Below are positions 46,898 to 56,510 of a stretch of 64,000 nt of DNA, in pieces. The translations under genes were made by a program, and so were the position numbers. The notes below the pieces were generated by a model, which was not told where the DNA came from, did not search any database, and saw only the letters and a list, made by a program, of their open reading frames with translations. Numbering within the stretch: position 1 is the stretch's first letter; every line of letters begins with the position of its first letter. The DNA comes from Methanosarcina horonobensis HB-1 = JCM 15518 (lineage in GTDB: Archaea; Halobacteriota; Methanosarcinia; Methanosarcinales; Methanosarcinaceae), in NCBI RefSeq assembly GCF_000970285.1, contig NZ_CP009516.1, positions 3,947,036 to 4,011,035 of the forward strand, written 5' to 3'.

Positions 46898-48211
46898 ATG
46901 GCAAAGAAAATGAAGTTATCAGATTTAACAAGCATGTTCGCGGGAATGGATGTAGAAGCCCTCGAAGGTGTGACTATTGAAGGGGACATTGAGATTGATC
47001 TCGGTGGACTCGGAGGCGGCTTTGACCCGATGCTTGCCGCAGCTCTAGGGCAGGAGAGTGCAATACTTGCCCAGCACTTTGCAAGACTTGCAGGCATGTT
47101 TGGCTACCCTGTTGGCATTGGTGCACCTGCAGCTGCTCCTGCAATCTCCCCAGCTCTGGCAGCCCCGAAACTCAAAGATCTCATTCCTGCAAAGTTTGAT
47201 GTTGCTAATATCGCAGAATGGACAACTCAGATCCAGGAAGTACCCATAGGCAACACTTCTGCAGACGGCGGAAGCCGCGGCAAGAGAGTAGTGGTGGGTG
47301 GAGAAAAAGCCCTTCCGTTCTTCCCAGACGCCCCGATGCCGAACAGGAACCAGGTCACTATCGACGTGTTCGACATGAGGATCGGACTTGCAAAGGCTGT
47401 CAAGGAGAACTATGATGAAGTCATGGACAGCCCGGGAGAATGGGCAAAAAAGAACGTTGAGAAGTTCAACGCAGACATGATTACCATCCACCTGATCTCA
47501 ACCGACCCGCTTATTAAAGACACGCCTGCAAAAGAAGCAGCAAAGACAGTAGAAGAAGTTCTGCAGGCTGTTGATGTGCCAATAGCAATTGGTGGATCAG
47601 GAAACCCACAGAAAGACCCCGAAGTCCTCGCAAGAGCAGCAGAAGTTGCAGAAGGCGAGCGCTGTCTCCTTGCATCTGCAAGCCTGAACCTGGACTATGC
47701 AGCAATTGCAGAAGCAGCAATAAAGTACGACCACGACGTCCTTTCCTGGACCCAGCTGGACATGAACGCCCAGAAGGAGCTTAACAGGAAGCTCATGAAG
47801 CAGTGCAATGTGCCAAGGGACAGGATCATCATGGACCCGACCACTGCTGCCCTCGGATACGGTCTGGACTACGCTTACACCAACATGGAGCGCATAAGAC
47901 TTGCAGCACTCATGGGTGACGATGAACTGACATTCCCGATGTCTTCAGGTACCACAAATGCATGGGGTGCCCGTGAGTCCTGGATGGTCAGCTCACCGCT
48001 TAAGGAAGATTCTGACTGGGGCCCGAGAGAGTACAGAGGTCCTATCTGGGAAATCGTCACAGGTCTCTCACTTGCAATTGCAGGTAATGACCTCTTCATG
48101 ATGATGCACCCAACATCGGTTGCTGTCCTGAAGCAGATCACTCAGACCCTCTTCGGTATGATCGACACCGAACAGGTTGACATTGCCAAATGGATCGGAG
48201 CGGAGGTGTAA
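46898..48211 (+). CDS. cdhD: CODH/ACS complex delta subunit (corrinoid protein)
   Basis: 437 residues, the smaller corrinoid-protein subunit. A Gly-rich linker ([12 protein letters not shown] near 30) and Ala/Pro-rich stretch lead into a TIM-barrel-like domain with [26 protein letters not shown] and [14 protein letters not shown]. With CdhE it forms the corrinoid component that carries the methyl group between tetrahydrosarcinapterin and the A-cluster. GAGGT precedes the ATG. It is separated from cdhE by three bases. Confidence 0.96.
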   Translation: MAKKMKLSDLTSMFAGMDVEALEGVTIEGDIEIDLGGLGGGFDPMLAAALGQESAILAQHFARLAGMFGYPVGIGAPAAAPAISPALAAPKLKDLIPAKFDVANIAEWTTQIQEVPIGNTSADGGSRGKRVVVGGEKALPFFPDAPMPNRNQVTIDVFDMRIGLAKAVKENYDEVMDSPGEWAKKNVEKFNADMITIHLISTDPLIKDTPAKEAAKTVEEVLQAVDVPIAIGGSGNPQKDPEVLARAAEVAEGERCLLASASLNLDYAAIAEAAIKYDHDVLSWTQLDMNAQKELNRKLMKQCNVPRDRIIMDPTTAALGYGLDYAYTNMERIRLAALMGDDELTFPMSSGTTNAWGARESWMVSSPLKEDSDWGPREYRGPIWEIVTGLSLAIAGNDLFMMMHPTSVAVLKQITQTLFGMIDTEQVDIAKWIGAEV

Positions 48212-48214
48212 AAC

Positions 48215-49624
48215 ATGAAAATAAACAGCCCATTAGAAGCTTACAAGTACCTGCCACAGACAAACTGTGGAGAATGTGGTGAAGCTACCTGTATGGCTTT
48301 TGCCTCCAAGCTGATTGACAGGTCAGGTAAGACGTCAGACTGCCCACCCCTGGTTAAGGAAAAGAAGTTTGCAAAGAAACTTGCAGAACTTGACAGGCTT
48401 CTTGCTCCGGAAATTCGCCAGGTAACCATCGGAGCAGGCGAAAAAGCAGTCAATATTGGTGGGGACGATGTCCTGTATCGCCACAAGCTCACATTCTTCA
48501 ACAAGACAAAGATGTTCTTTGATGTGGCAGACAACATGGAAGAAGCTGCCCTTGTTGCCAGAGTCAAGCAGATAGCTGGCTACAAGAAGTTCTATGTCGG
48601 ACGCAACCTCCTCCTCGACGGTGTGGCAATCCGAGCCGTTTCCAATGACCCGGTAAAGTTTGCAGCAGCTGTCAAGAAGGTTGCAGAAGTCGGTATACCC
48701 ATGATTTTCTGTTCCTTCAACCCGGCAGTCCTGAAGGCAGGACTTGAGGTAGCAAAGGACAAGAACCCACTGCTCTATGCCGCAAACAAGGACAACTGGA
48801 AAGAAATTGGAGAACTTGCCCTTGAGTACAAGGTGCCTGTTGTTGTTTCAGCTTTCAATGACCTTGATGCCCTCAAGACCCTTGCAAAGACCTTTGCAGA
48901 GGCAGGAATTAAGGACATTGTCCTTGACCCGGGAACTTACCCGACAGGCAAGGGCCTGAAGGACACCTTCACAAACTTCCTCAAGATCAGGAGAGCAGGC
49001 ATTATGGGCGACACCGAGATCGCATACCCGATCATGGCTCTCCCGTTCACTGCCTGGATGGCCGGAATTGCCGACCCTGTCAGCGCCTCCTACTGGGAAA
49101 CCGTGATGGCTTCAGTCTTTACCATCAGGTACGGCGACATAATGATCCTTCATAGCATGGAGCCGTATGCCACAATGCCCGAAGTGCACCTGGCCGAGAC
49201 CATCTATACCGACCCGAGGTCTCCTGTTGCTGTGGACTCGAAGATGTACAAGGTAGGAAACCCAACTGCGGACTCCCCGGTACTCTTTACCACAAACTTC
49301 GCCCTGACCTACTACACAGTAGAGAGCGACCTGTCCTCAAACGGAATAGACTGCTGGCTGCTTGCAGTTAACACCGACGGTATAGGTGTGGAAGCTGCGG
49401 TTGCCGGTGGACAGCTGACTGCTGACAAAGTGAAGGATGCATTTGACAAGGCAGGTTTCGACCTCAAGACAGCTGTAAACCACAACACCGTTATCACTCC
49501 GGGTCTTGCTGCCCGTCTCCAGGGTGACCTCGAGGATAAGCTCGGGGCAAGCGTCAAAGTAGGCCCAATGGACTCAGGAAGACTCCCAGGCTGGATGGAA
49601 AAGAACTGGCCTCCAAAGAAATAA
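48215..49624 (+). CDS. cdhE: CODH/ACS complex gamma subunit (corrinoid/Fe-S protein)
   Basis: 469 residues. The [4Fe-4S] domain is at the N-terminus: TNCGECGEATC with a further Cys at SDCPP (about 17-42). A TIM-barrel methyltransferase-like domain and the C-terminal cobamide-binding domain follow. The subunit holds the corrinoid and takes the methyl group from methyl-tetrahydrosarcinapterin. GGAGGTG overlaps the end of cdhD, so translation is coupled. It is the last gene of the operon, followed by a strong hairpin. Confidence 0.96.
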   Translation: MKINSPLEAYKYLPQTNCGECGEATCMAFASKLIDRSGKTSDCPPLVKEKKFAKKLAELDRLLAPEIRQVTIGAGEKAVNIGGDDVLYRHKLTFFNKTKMFFDVADNMEEAALVARVKQIAGYKKFYVGRNLLLDGVAIRAVSNDPVKFAAAVKKVAEVGIPMIFCSFNPAVLKAGLEVAKDKNPLLYAANKDNWKEIGELALEYKVPVVVSAFNDLDALKTLAKTFAEAGIKDIVLDPGTYPTGKGLKDTFTNFLKIRRAGIMGDTEIAYPIMALPFTAWMAGIADPVSASYWETVMASVFTIRYGDIMILHSMEPYATMPEVHLAETIYTDPRSPVAVDSKMYKVGNPTADSPVLFTTNFALTYYTVESDLSSNGIDCWLLAVNTDGIGVEAAVAGGQLTADKVKDAFDKAGFDLKTAVNHNTVITPGLAARLQGDLEDKLGASVKVGPMDSGRLPGWMEKNWPPKK

Positions 49625-49676
49625 ATCGGAATAGAATTTGAATATAAATAAATTTGAAAACAATTTGAATATTAGT

Positions 49677-49701
49677 ATTCCGTGTCAAAAAGACACGGAA
49701 T
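49677..49701 (+). terminator. Terminator hairpin of the CODH/ACS operon
   Basis: A perfect 10-bp stem, ATTCCGTGTC and GACACGGAAT, with an AAAAA loop, 53 bases past the cdhE stop. A weak T-tract follows about 15 bases later. Confidence 0.8.
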
Positions 49702-50154
49702 AAAATTTATTGCAACTTTTTACAAAACGCAATTGTCGACTTACCGGATAGGCTCTGAATTGAAGAAAAAATAGGATAAAAATCAACTTTTTTGCCTTCT
49801 TTTATTGCAAACAGCTATATCTATATTTGGCCTGATAAAAGACTAAAGACTATCCAAAAAATATTGTAACCTACTGTAGCTTTTAAAACAGACCAGTGCA
49901 CAATGGAATAGAGAATCAGATATTATGTTTCTTATAACTTCTACAATATGCCGTTTGACTTTTCGGGGAGCTCAGTATAGAAGTCATTGTGTACTCAATT
50001 TTCGTGCCTCAGGACTCATAGGGCTCATCATGGAATCAGCCAGATTTTTCATCACAGGCACGTGTTTGAGATTAAAAAGATTTTTCAGGGAATTTCTGTC
50101 AGAGAATTGTTCTTTCCCAAAATAAAAACTTTTCCAGAATAAAAATATTCTTCA
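49702..50154. other. Intergenic region between cdhE and pyrF
   Basis: About 450 bp. It contains a diverged inverted-repeat element (49847-49973). A small open frame at 49925-50125 has no support and is likely chance. Confidence 0.5.
49847..49973. mobile_element. Diverged relative of the 121-bp inverted-repeat element
   Basis: Read on the minus strand it begins CCGAAAAGT, has a 10-base spacer, then ATTGTA-GAAGT-TATAA in the place of the ATTGTA-ACTTC-TACAAT hairpin, and ends TTTTTTGGATAGTCT. Length and order match the copies at 40438 and 41080. The middle is not clearly alignable. Confidence 0.4.
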
Positions 50155-50817
50155 TTACTCTCCGCAAAGTTCAGCCCGAATCTCTTCAGCAATCTCACAT
50201 GCAGCCTCTTTTGGGGACTCTGCTTTATAGATGCTTCTGCCTACAATCACCCAGTCTGCCCCTGCAGCAATTACATCCGAGGCTTTTCCTCCCTGAGCGC
50301 CAACACCAGGAGAAATAATGGTGAGTTTGTCTCCGATGATTTTTCTGATCTTTTTTACCCTTTCGGGACGCGTGGCTGGAGCGACAAGCCCGAAGGCTCC
50401 TGCTTCAAGGGCAATTTTTGCAATTGCTTCTGCTGCCGGCTGCAGGAACTCGGCTCCTCCGGGGTGGCTCATTTCACTTACAACGAAGACGTCCTTCCTG
50501 TATTCGGAAGCAATCTCGATGCAGGCGTCAAGGCTGTCCCTGCCTGTGAAGCCCTGAACGATTATTGCGTCAGCTCCGGCTTCAAAGACCTGGTCGCAGA
50601 TAAGGCGGTTTGTGTTCGGGATATCGGCAACCTTGAAATCGGCTATGATTGGGGCAAATTCGGCAAGCTCTCTTATTATGTCAAGCCCCGTAGCAAGGAC
50701 CAGAGGGTAGCCTACCTTTATTGCATCCACGAATTCCCAGACATCTTCTGCAATCTTGAGCGCCTCTTCCCTATCGGTTACATCCAGGGCAAGGATCATA
50801 CAGGTATTCCTTTCCAT
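50155..50817 (-). CDS. pyrF: Orotidine 5'-phosphate decarboxylase
   Basis: 220 residues, the last step of UMP synthesis. It shows [11 protein letters not shown] at the start, the catalytic [11 protein letters not shown] near 60, and the phosphate-binding [10 protein letters not shown] and VGRSIYKA (about 165-200). ATG 50817 has AGAGGTGA, which includes the stop of the upstream dys gene, so the two are coupled; the earlier Met at 50859 lies inside dys. Confidence 0.96.
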   Translation of the reverse strand: MERNTCMILALDVTDREEALKIAEDVWEFVDAIKVGYPLVLATGLDIIRELAEFAPIIADFKVADIPNTNRLICDQVFEAGADAIIVQGFTGRDSLDACIEIASEYRKDVFVVSEMSHPGGAEFLQPAAEAIAKIALEAGAFGLVAPATRPERVKKIRKIIGDKLTIISPGVGAQGGKASDVIAAGADWVIVGRSIYKAESPKEAACEIAEEIRAELCGE

Positions 50818-50821
50818 CAAA

Positions 50822-51775
50822 TCACCTCTTTGAAAGGCGTGTCCGCACAGCCGAAACAATTAGTGGGAGAGTGATGGTCGAATCTGCGTATACGGTTACT
50901 GATTTTGCATCCTCCCCGACCTTTCCCCAGGACTGGGCTTCGTCAAGTGTTGCTCCGCTCAGACCTCCGGTTTCCGGGCGGTCCATTGTTAGCTGGATTG
51001 CATAGTCAAAAGATTTGGGAGTCACAAGCATGGACTGCAGGATATAGTTCTTGGGAACCCCTCCTCCAAGCAGCATGGCACCTGCGCTTTCAGCCTCATA
51101 GCAGGTTTCCATGAACTCATGCATATCCGCAAAAGCGTCCACATGCAGAGGGTTTCCTTCTTTGTACAGCCAGGCCTGAAGTCCTATTACTGAGTCCTGA
51201 AGGGCAGGGCAGTAAACAGGCACTCCCATTTCAGCAGCAGTTTTCAGGATTGAGGAGTCATCGTCCAGGTTTTTTCCAATTTCGGTAAGGACCTGGCGGA
51301 TAGAGAGTTTTTCCTGCGGAAGTCCTGAATAAATACTCTGCAGAAACTCTTCAAGGTCGGTAAAGTGCTGGTCCGGGAGGTAGACGTCGTAGATCCTGTC
51401 AATGCATTCATGCCTGAGCTGAATGTCGTTTGCGCAGTCCGAACCTTTATAATGGTGAAGACCAAGGGCTTCAACAGTATCATGCACCATATTCGCGCCT
51501 GTTGTAACAAGCACATCTATATATCCGTCCCTGATCAGGTCTGCAACAATACTTCTCATGCCTGCAGGTGTCATTGCTCCCGCAAGCCCGAAAAATTTCG
51601 TAGTGTTCTCAGAAGCCAGCATCTCATAATAGATATCCACGGCTTCAGCCAGCCTGCCTGCTCCAAAGGCACAGCCGCTGTACTCCTTTACAAGCTCGTC
51701 TACAGTCATGTTAGGTACTATCTTTGCCCCTTTGACCGGAGTTGTAAGGTTTTTAGCAGAAGCTTCAAAATCCAT
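50822..51775 (-). CDS. dys: Deoxyhypusine synthase
   Basis: 317 residues. It uses spermidine and NAD to modify a lysine of archaeal IF5A into deoxyhypusine. Markers are [19 protein letters not shown] near 63, [10 protein letters not shown] near 90 and, near the end, EAQSWGKV, which holds the active-site lysine. A GAGGAA site precedes the ATG. It forms an operon with pyrF, four bases downstream. Confidence 0.95.
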   Translation of the reverse strand: MDFEASAKNLTTPVKGAKIVPNMTVDELVKEYSGCAFGAGRLAEAVDIYYEMLASENTTKFFGLAGAMTPAGMRSIVADLIRDGYIDVLVTTGANMVHDTVEALGLHHYKGSDCANDIQLRHECIDRIYDVYLPDQHFTDLEEFLQSIYSGLPQEKLSIRQVLTEIGKNLDDDSSILKTAAEMGVPVYCPALQDSVIGLQAWLYKEGNPLHVDAFADMHEFMETCYEAESAGAMLLGGGVPKNYILQSMLVTPKSFDYAIQLTMDRPETGGLSGATLDEAQSWGKVGEDAKSVTVYADSTITLPLIVSAVRTRLSKR

Positions 51776-52231
51776 TTTTTTTCCTCATAGATTACAAGAT
51801 TATAAGACATAACTGCATGAAAAACATAGACATATTGAAGAATAATTATGTTAAGATGCAGATATATTAAATTGTAATCGCGTTAATGCATAAATGTGTC
51901 GAAATAAGTATTTAGGTATAATAAGAAGATCTGTGAAGTTAGATACCTATTGAAGTTAGATACCTATAATTGATTTATATAAACAAGACTGGCATGTGAC
52001 ATTAAGGTCAGCACGTCATATATAGCATTTTATTTGAAGTTTATCTATCCTGCAATAATACACGGACTGATTTATGAGTTAATTTATGTGAACACCTCTG
52101 TATAAATAAACTTTCTCTTATCGAGACTACAGGAAAGAAACCTTTTCTACAAAAAGGAAAGAAAAAAGCAAAAACCTGCAAGAAATCTATTAGTAAAATC
52201 TATTAGTAGAGCGAGGAGATCAGAGGCAGAA
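51776..52231. other. Divergent intergenic region (dys / exporter)
   Basis: About 450 bp with promoters for both sides presumed. It includes a 17-bp tandem repeat (51934-51967) followed by a TATA-like TTGATTTATATAAAC. No gene can be supported. Confidence 0.5.
51934..51967. promoter_or_regulatory. 17-bp perfect tandem repeat, possible operator
   Basis: TGAAGTTAGATACCTAT occurs twice without a gap, just before a TATA-like element. TTTAGGTAT at 51911-51919 is an inverted half-match to ATACCTA. Metal regulators of the DtxR type recognise TTAGG-like half-sites, and an iron-exporter-like operon is downstream, but this link is speculative. Confidence 0.35.
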
Positions 52232-52873
52232 ATGCAGGATGAAATAATAAGATATGAAAAAGCCGGCATAGCCTTCGGGAACAAAAAAGTGCTTTCGAAT
52301 TTTTCTCTTTGCATCCCGAAAGGAAAAAAGGTACTGATGAAAGGAAAATCAGGAACCGGCAAATCAACCCTGTTCAAAACACTTCTGGGGTTTGAAAAGC
52401 TTTCAGAAGGCTCGGTTTATTACAGGGGCATGCCCTTAAACCCGCAGGTAGCCTGGCAGGTCAGAAAAGAGGTAGCCTACATTTCCCAGGATACTGATCT
52501 CGGTGAAGGACCTGTAAAGGCCCTGTTTGAAGAAGTTCACTCTTACAGGCCTAACAGAGAAAAAATGGATTCTGAAAAGCTGCATACGTATATGAGCGAG
52601 CTCGAACTTGAAAAAGATATACTCGAGAAAAGCTTTGAAAATCTATCAGGGGGAGAAAAACAGAGAATAGGAATTTTAATAGCCCTGCTGCTTGAAAGAG
52701 ATATTTTCCTTCTCGATGAAGCAACCTCGGCACTCGATTCCGGGCTTAAGAAAAAGGTTGCGGACTACTTCCTCAAACATGGAGACTGGACTCTTTTCAT
52801 AATTTCTCACGACCGCGAGTGGGAAAGAGAGGAAGTGGAAATTGTAGATGTAGGGAAAAACGAATCTGACTGA
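52232..52873 (+). CDS. ABC transporter ATPase, FetA/YbbL-like
   Basis: 213 residues. It has Walker A KGKSGTGKST near 36-45, the signature NLSGGEKQR near 135 and Walker B DIFLLDEATSALD near 155. The short single-domain form and pairing with the permease downstream match FetA (YbbL). FetAB exports iron in E. coli. GAGGAG lies upstream of ATG 52232. Confidence 0.86.
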   Translation: MQDEIIRYEKAGIAFGNKKVLSNFSLCIPKGKKVLMKGKSGTGKSTLFKTLLGFEKLSEGSVYYRGMPLNPQVAWQVRKEVAYISQDTDLGEGPVKALFEEVHSYRPNREKMDSEKLHTYMSELELEKDILEKSFENLSGGEKQRIGILIALLLERDIFLLDEATSALDSGLKKKVADYFLKHGDWTLFIISHDREWEREEVEIVDVGKNESD

Positions 52874-53020
52874 AGGGTTATCCCTGAAAAATAGAACCTG
52901 TTCCAGAAGTGTAATGTTTTTCCCCGAAAATCCAAGCGGGCTGAGTCTTAAAAGACGTAGATAGTTGAGTAAGAAAAATAGTGAAAAGAACTGCACGGAA
53001 GTATAGAGAGGAATTATCAA

Positions 53021-53866
53021 ATGGCAAGCCCCGATATATCGATACCTTCCCTGATATTCTGCTTTTTGCTGCTTGCAATTCCTCTGGCGATCAGTTACAG
53101 GATAAAACTCCATATTTCCAGGGCAACTATAGATGCAGTTGCTCGAATGACAGTCCAGCTTGTTCTGGTAGGCGTGTTTTTAACCTATGTCTTCGATCTG
53201 AACAATGGAGCTCTGAACCTGGCATGGGTTATGGGAATGGTTGTAATTGCGAGTTACACGACCATACGCAATATAGAACTCAAAATGGAAAAACTATTCC
53301 TACCAGTTATACTTTCTTTTGTGGCAGCAAACCTGAGTGTACTGCTTTATTTCAACGAATTCGTGCTTGACCTTGGAAACCTTCTGGAGGCTCGCTACCT
53401 CATCCCTATAGGAGGTATGATTCTCGGGAACTCACTCAGGGGCAATATTGTAGGCATGGGAGAATTTTATGAGGACATCCGCAGAAACGAAAATAGATAC
53501 CTCTATAGCCTTTCTCTCGGGGCAAGCAGGTACGAAGCCCTCATACCTTATATTCGAAAATGCCTTCGCTCCGCTCTCAGGCCTACCCTTGCCAATATTG
53601 CAACTGCAGGAGTCGTCTTCCTTCCAGGGATGATGACAGGGCAAATCCTCGGAGGTGCAAGCCCCATGCTCGCAATCAAGTATCAAATATCAATTATGAC
53701 CGCTCTTTACGTATCCACATCCATGAGTACTGCTTTCAGCATCTTCAGCACCATCCATACCACTTTTGATGATTACGGGCTGGTAAGAAAAGAGATATAC
53801 AGAGAAAAAAGAAAGAGAAAAGAAAAGGGAAAAGGAAAAAAAGAGAACAGGTCACACTGGACCTGA
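53021..53866 (+). CDS. ABC transporter permease, FetB/YbbM-like
   Basis: 281 residues with about seven membrane spans. Family marks are LIPIGGMILGNSLRGN near 128, SLGASRYEALIPYIRKCLRSALRPT near 168, and FLPGMMTGQILGGASP near 204. The C-terminal tail is strongly basic (KRKRKEKGKGKKEN). It would form the membrane part of an iron or metal exporter with the ATPase upstream. GAGGAATT precedes the ATG. Confidence 0.86.
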   Translation: MASPDISIPSLIFCFLLLAIPLAISYRIKLHISRATIDAVARMTVQLVLVGVFLTYVFDLNNGALNLAWVMGMVVIASYTTIRNIELKMEKLFLPVILSFVAANLSVLLYFNEFVLDLGNLLEARYLIPIGGMILGNSLRGNIVGMGEFYEDIRRNENRYLYSLSLGASRYEALIPYIRKCLRSALRPTLANIATAGVVFLPGMMTGQILGGASPMLAIKYQISIMTALYVSTSMSTAFSIFSTIHTTFDDYGLVRKEIYREKRKRKEKGKGKKENRSHWT

Positions 53867-53914
53867 CCTGTATATTACATGTATCCTGTAATGTTTAAAC
53901 ACTATGGGTTATGT

Positions 53915-54310
53915 TTAAACGTAACCCGTGATATCCTGCCCTATTGGAGTACTTTTCCTTATGCACTCCTCCCCATACTGGACCATGTCCCTGACCGCGT
54001 TTTTAAGTATGGAAGGATAGATCTGGCCTACCTGTTCCCATACAGGTCTTCCATGGCAGAAAAATTTGAACGTAGGAGTTCCCTGGACTCCATATCTTTC
54101 TGCAGTCCACGGGTTCATTTCTATATTCATTCTTGCAAAAACTGCCGAACCCTCATATTCTCTGGCGTACTCCTGAAAATAGGGCTCCATAGCTTTACAA
54201 TACGGGCAGGTAGGGCTATAAAACATTACAACAACAGGCTTATTAGAATCCTCCACCTGCTGTCCCCAGGTTGCATCCTCAAGTTCAATAATACTACTTC
54301 CGTTCAACAC
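53915..54310 (-). CDS. Thioredoxin-family protein
   Basis: 131 residues with one thioredoxin fold. The active site is CPYC (in FYSPTCPYCKAMEP near 33), and the cis-proline is in GVQGTPTFKFF near 77. There is no signal peptide, so it is probably cytoplasmic. The CPYC motif is more glutaredoxin-like than the usual CGPC, which affects redox potential. It converges with the fetB-like gene. Confidence 0.88.
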   Translation of the reverse strand: MLNGSSIIELEDATWGQQVEDSNKPVVVMFYSPTCPYCKAMEPYFQEYAREYEGSAVFARMNIEMNPWTAERYGVQGTPTFKFFCHGRPVWEQVGQIYPSILKNAVRDMVQYGEECIRKSTPIGQDITGYV

Positions 54311-54380
54311 ACTTCCCCCATTAAATTATAAGCCGAGATGAGTTAAATTAACGAATGAATCAGCTCTTGAGTTTAAAGAA

Positions 54381-54557
54381 ATGCATTTTTTTATAATAGC
54401 GATATTTTGCGCTTTTACTGTAGCAATATTATACCTTCATAGAATTAAAGTCCACGCATCTCCTGAGAGAGTAGTTCTTATAATTTTAAAACGTAAAATG
54501 AAGAAAAAGAATAAAAGACAGAAAAAAGCTTCAAAAACCAGCTTGAACAGAGAATAA
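54381..54557 (+). CDS. Possible 58-residue basic membrane peptide
   Basis: MHFFIIAIFCAFTVAILYLH forms one membrane span, then a linker and a highly basic tail (KRKMKKKNKRQKK). There is no good ribosome-binding site. TTAAATTATAAG near 54325 is a possible TATA box. The arrangement is protein-like, but nothing else backs it. Confidence 0.35.
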   Translation: MHFFIIAIFCAFTVAILYLHRIKVHASPERVVLIILKRKMKKKNKRQKKASKTSLNRE

Positions 54558-54728
54558 CTAAAGAACTGAATTAATAGTTTTGTTTTAGAACTGAATTGAC
54601 AGTTTTGCTTTTGACGGCAAATTCCGAATGCCTTAACAAAGTCAGAAATATGAACCCGATTTTAGCCAATATATTAAAAAGTGAGGGGGAGAATAGAACC
54701 CCACCGCAGGCGTTAGATTTAGACTTTT

Positions 54729-55076
54729 TCAGACTTCTTTTTCTTCATACTCAGGGTTCATGGTTTCATCGAAACATGTGCTGCAAATGTATTTGTCATC
54801 GAGGCATGTCTCTTTGAAATCTACTCTGGGACCACCCGGTTTTGTAGTTGCTTCCTTGAACACATAGAATTTTTCATTAAACTCAATAGGTTGTCCGCAC
54901 CTTGTACACACAAAAGGTGGGTTTTCAACCGAATCAATTGCACATTCAATACATATCAGATCGGACTTATCTCCATGAACGTCCTTGAACTTGATCGGTT
55001 TCATATCGAGACTTGTATCCACGACTAGCACATCTTCCAGCAGTTCCCGACCACAGATATTACAGCATTCTTTCAT
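54729..55076 (-). CDS. Zinc-ribbon protein with four CxxC motifs
   Basis: 115 residues from ATG 55076, which has a strong GGAGG (complement of CCTCC near 55083-55088). The open frame continues to 55163, but those residues have no good site. Four paired cysteines (CNIC, CIEC, CTRC, CSTC) would bind two zinc ions. The middle holds KPIKFKDVHGDKSDL. A function in nucleic acid or protein binding is possible, but no family is recognised. Confidence 0.72.
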   Translation of the reverse strand: MKECCNICGRELLEDVLVVDTSLDMKPIKFKDVHGDKSDLICIECAIDSVENPPFVCTRCGQPIEFNEKFYVFKEATTKPGGPRVDFKETCLDDKYICSTCFDETMNPEYEEKEV

Positions 55077-55617
55077 TGTGTTGCCTCCTTTTTTCAGAGG
55101 AATCTTCACAAAGTTCTGTGCTGAGTCTACAAAAGTTTCTAAACTCTCCGTGTTTGCACTCATTTAATTCCCCAATTTAGCCTATTTTATCCATTTATAC
55201 CGAACCGATTAATTTTCCTGCATTTCTACCCGGTTCAGTACCTTTCACACCTTTGATTTGAATTTTCACCCCGCCGGATAACTCAAGACTGCCGGCGATT
55301 CAGCCGAGAAGCTTTTCCCGGGACTGATGCAAAAGCAAAACGGCAAGGAACATATTTATTTTTATTACAATGTATTCCCGGAAAACACTTTACGCACTCA
55401 GACAAGAACAATCCGAGAAAACAAGTTACAAAAAAATGTGTTTCAAACCGCTTTTCAGCTCTGGTTTTAACTTCCCTATGTAAATATAGGTTTTAAAACT
55501 ATATACAGTTATCCATTTTGATCGAATCAGGCAGATAATAACATAAAACAAAGAATTTTATTGCTCCATGATCAATACATAAGAAGGGTAAGAAGACTAT
55601 AAAAGGACTAGAAAAAA
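55077..55617. other. Intergenic region
   Basis: About 540 bp between divergent genes. CGCCGG at 55272-55277 and CCGGCG at 55292-55297 make a short hairpin. TTTTAAAACTATATACAG near 55490 may be the promoter of the PIN gene. Confidence 0.45.
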
Positions 55618-56361
55618 ATGCTCAAGCAGAGATTCGTGCTGGATACCACAGCACTAACGGACCTGCAGACCCGGGAGGTTATGGGCTATACATCCCTTTG
55701 TGAAGGGATGAAAGCAATACTCGATCTTATAGCCGATGCTCGCCTGCAGTTCGGGATCAGTTGTTATGTTCCCTATCCATCGGTGTACAAGGAGATGTAT
55801 GAATTTGCAAGCCGCAACGGCTGTGACAGGGAGGTTACGGCAAAGATAGATACCTGGCTTGTAAAAAAATCTCCTGACCGTTATAGAGTTGATGTAACCT
55901 CACAGATCTTCCATGAATATGTATCTTACATGCGAGAGAGAATTAACCGGGGAATGGGGGTTGCAGAGGATGCAATATGGGAGGCAGCAACCGAATGCCT
56001 CTTTATGGAGAACCCGCAAAATAAGAAAAAAGAATACAGAGAAGAAGTTGAAAGAGAGGTTATTGGCGGGATAATCGGCAAATTCAGGAACAAGTACAGA
56101 GCAGCTCTCAGATATGGGATCCTTGACAGTGCACCTGATATTGATGTTCTGATCCTTGCCAAAGAACTTGATGCGGCTGTCATTGCAAGTGACTACGGAA
56201 TTGAAAAATGGGCAGAACAGCTTGGAGTCCGTTTCGTGCCTGCGAATACCTTTCCTATGATGATCAAAGAGTATCTTAAGCACGGCCCAGAAGGAAAAAA
56301 AGAAATGGGATATGAGGATAAAAAGAAACAAGACCAGTCAGAGAAAGCAGATTTTAATTAA
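55618..56361 (+). CDS. PIN-domain protein (RNA ligase partner family)
   Basis: 247 residues. The N-terminal [10 protein letters not shown] supplies the first catalytic aspartate, and [15 protein letters not shown] near 195-210 the last acidic pair. The family is the archaeal RNA ligase partner (PIN-like) group, often found beside an ATP-dependent RNA ligase. No such ligase is encoded nearby here. It likely cuts RNA. The C-terminal tail is charged ([14 protein letters not shown]). Confidence 0.82.
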   Translation: MLKQRFVLDTTALTDLQTREVMGYTSLCEGMKAILDLIADARLQFGISCYVPYPSVYKEMYEFASRNGCDREVTAKIDTWLVKKSPDRYRVDVTSQIFHEYVSYMRERINRGMGVAEDAIWEAATECLFMENPQNKKKEYREEVEREVIGGIIGKFRNKYRAALRYGILDSAPDIDVLILAKELDAAVIASDYGIEKWAEQLGVRFVPANTFPMMIKEYLKHGPEGKKEMGYEDKKKQDQSEKADFN

Positions 56362-56510
56362 GAGACTCTAAGTAGTCAATTTTTCACGACAATACTTTAT
56401 TGCCCAGTTTCTAGATATATTTATCGACAAAGTAAATGAGTTGTCTTCACTTACATTAATATCAATTCAGTATCATTCAAGCCCTTAAGGGCAATCTGGG
56501 GGGAAAGAGT

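Noticed and set aside
49925-50125. A 66-codon plus-strand frame after cdhE
   Set aside because: It overlaps the diverged inverted-repeat element and has no start signal.
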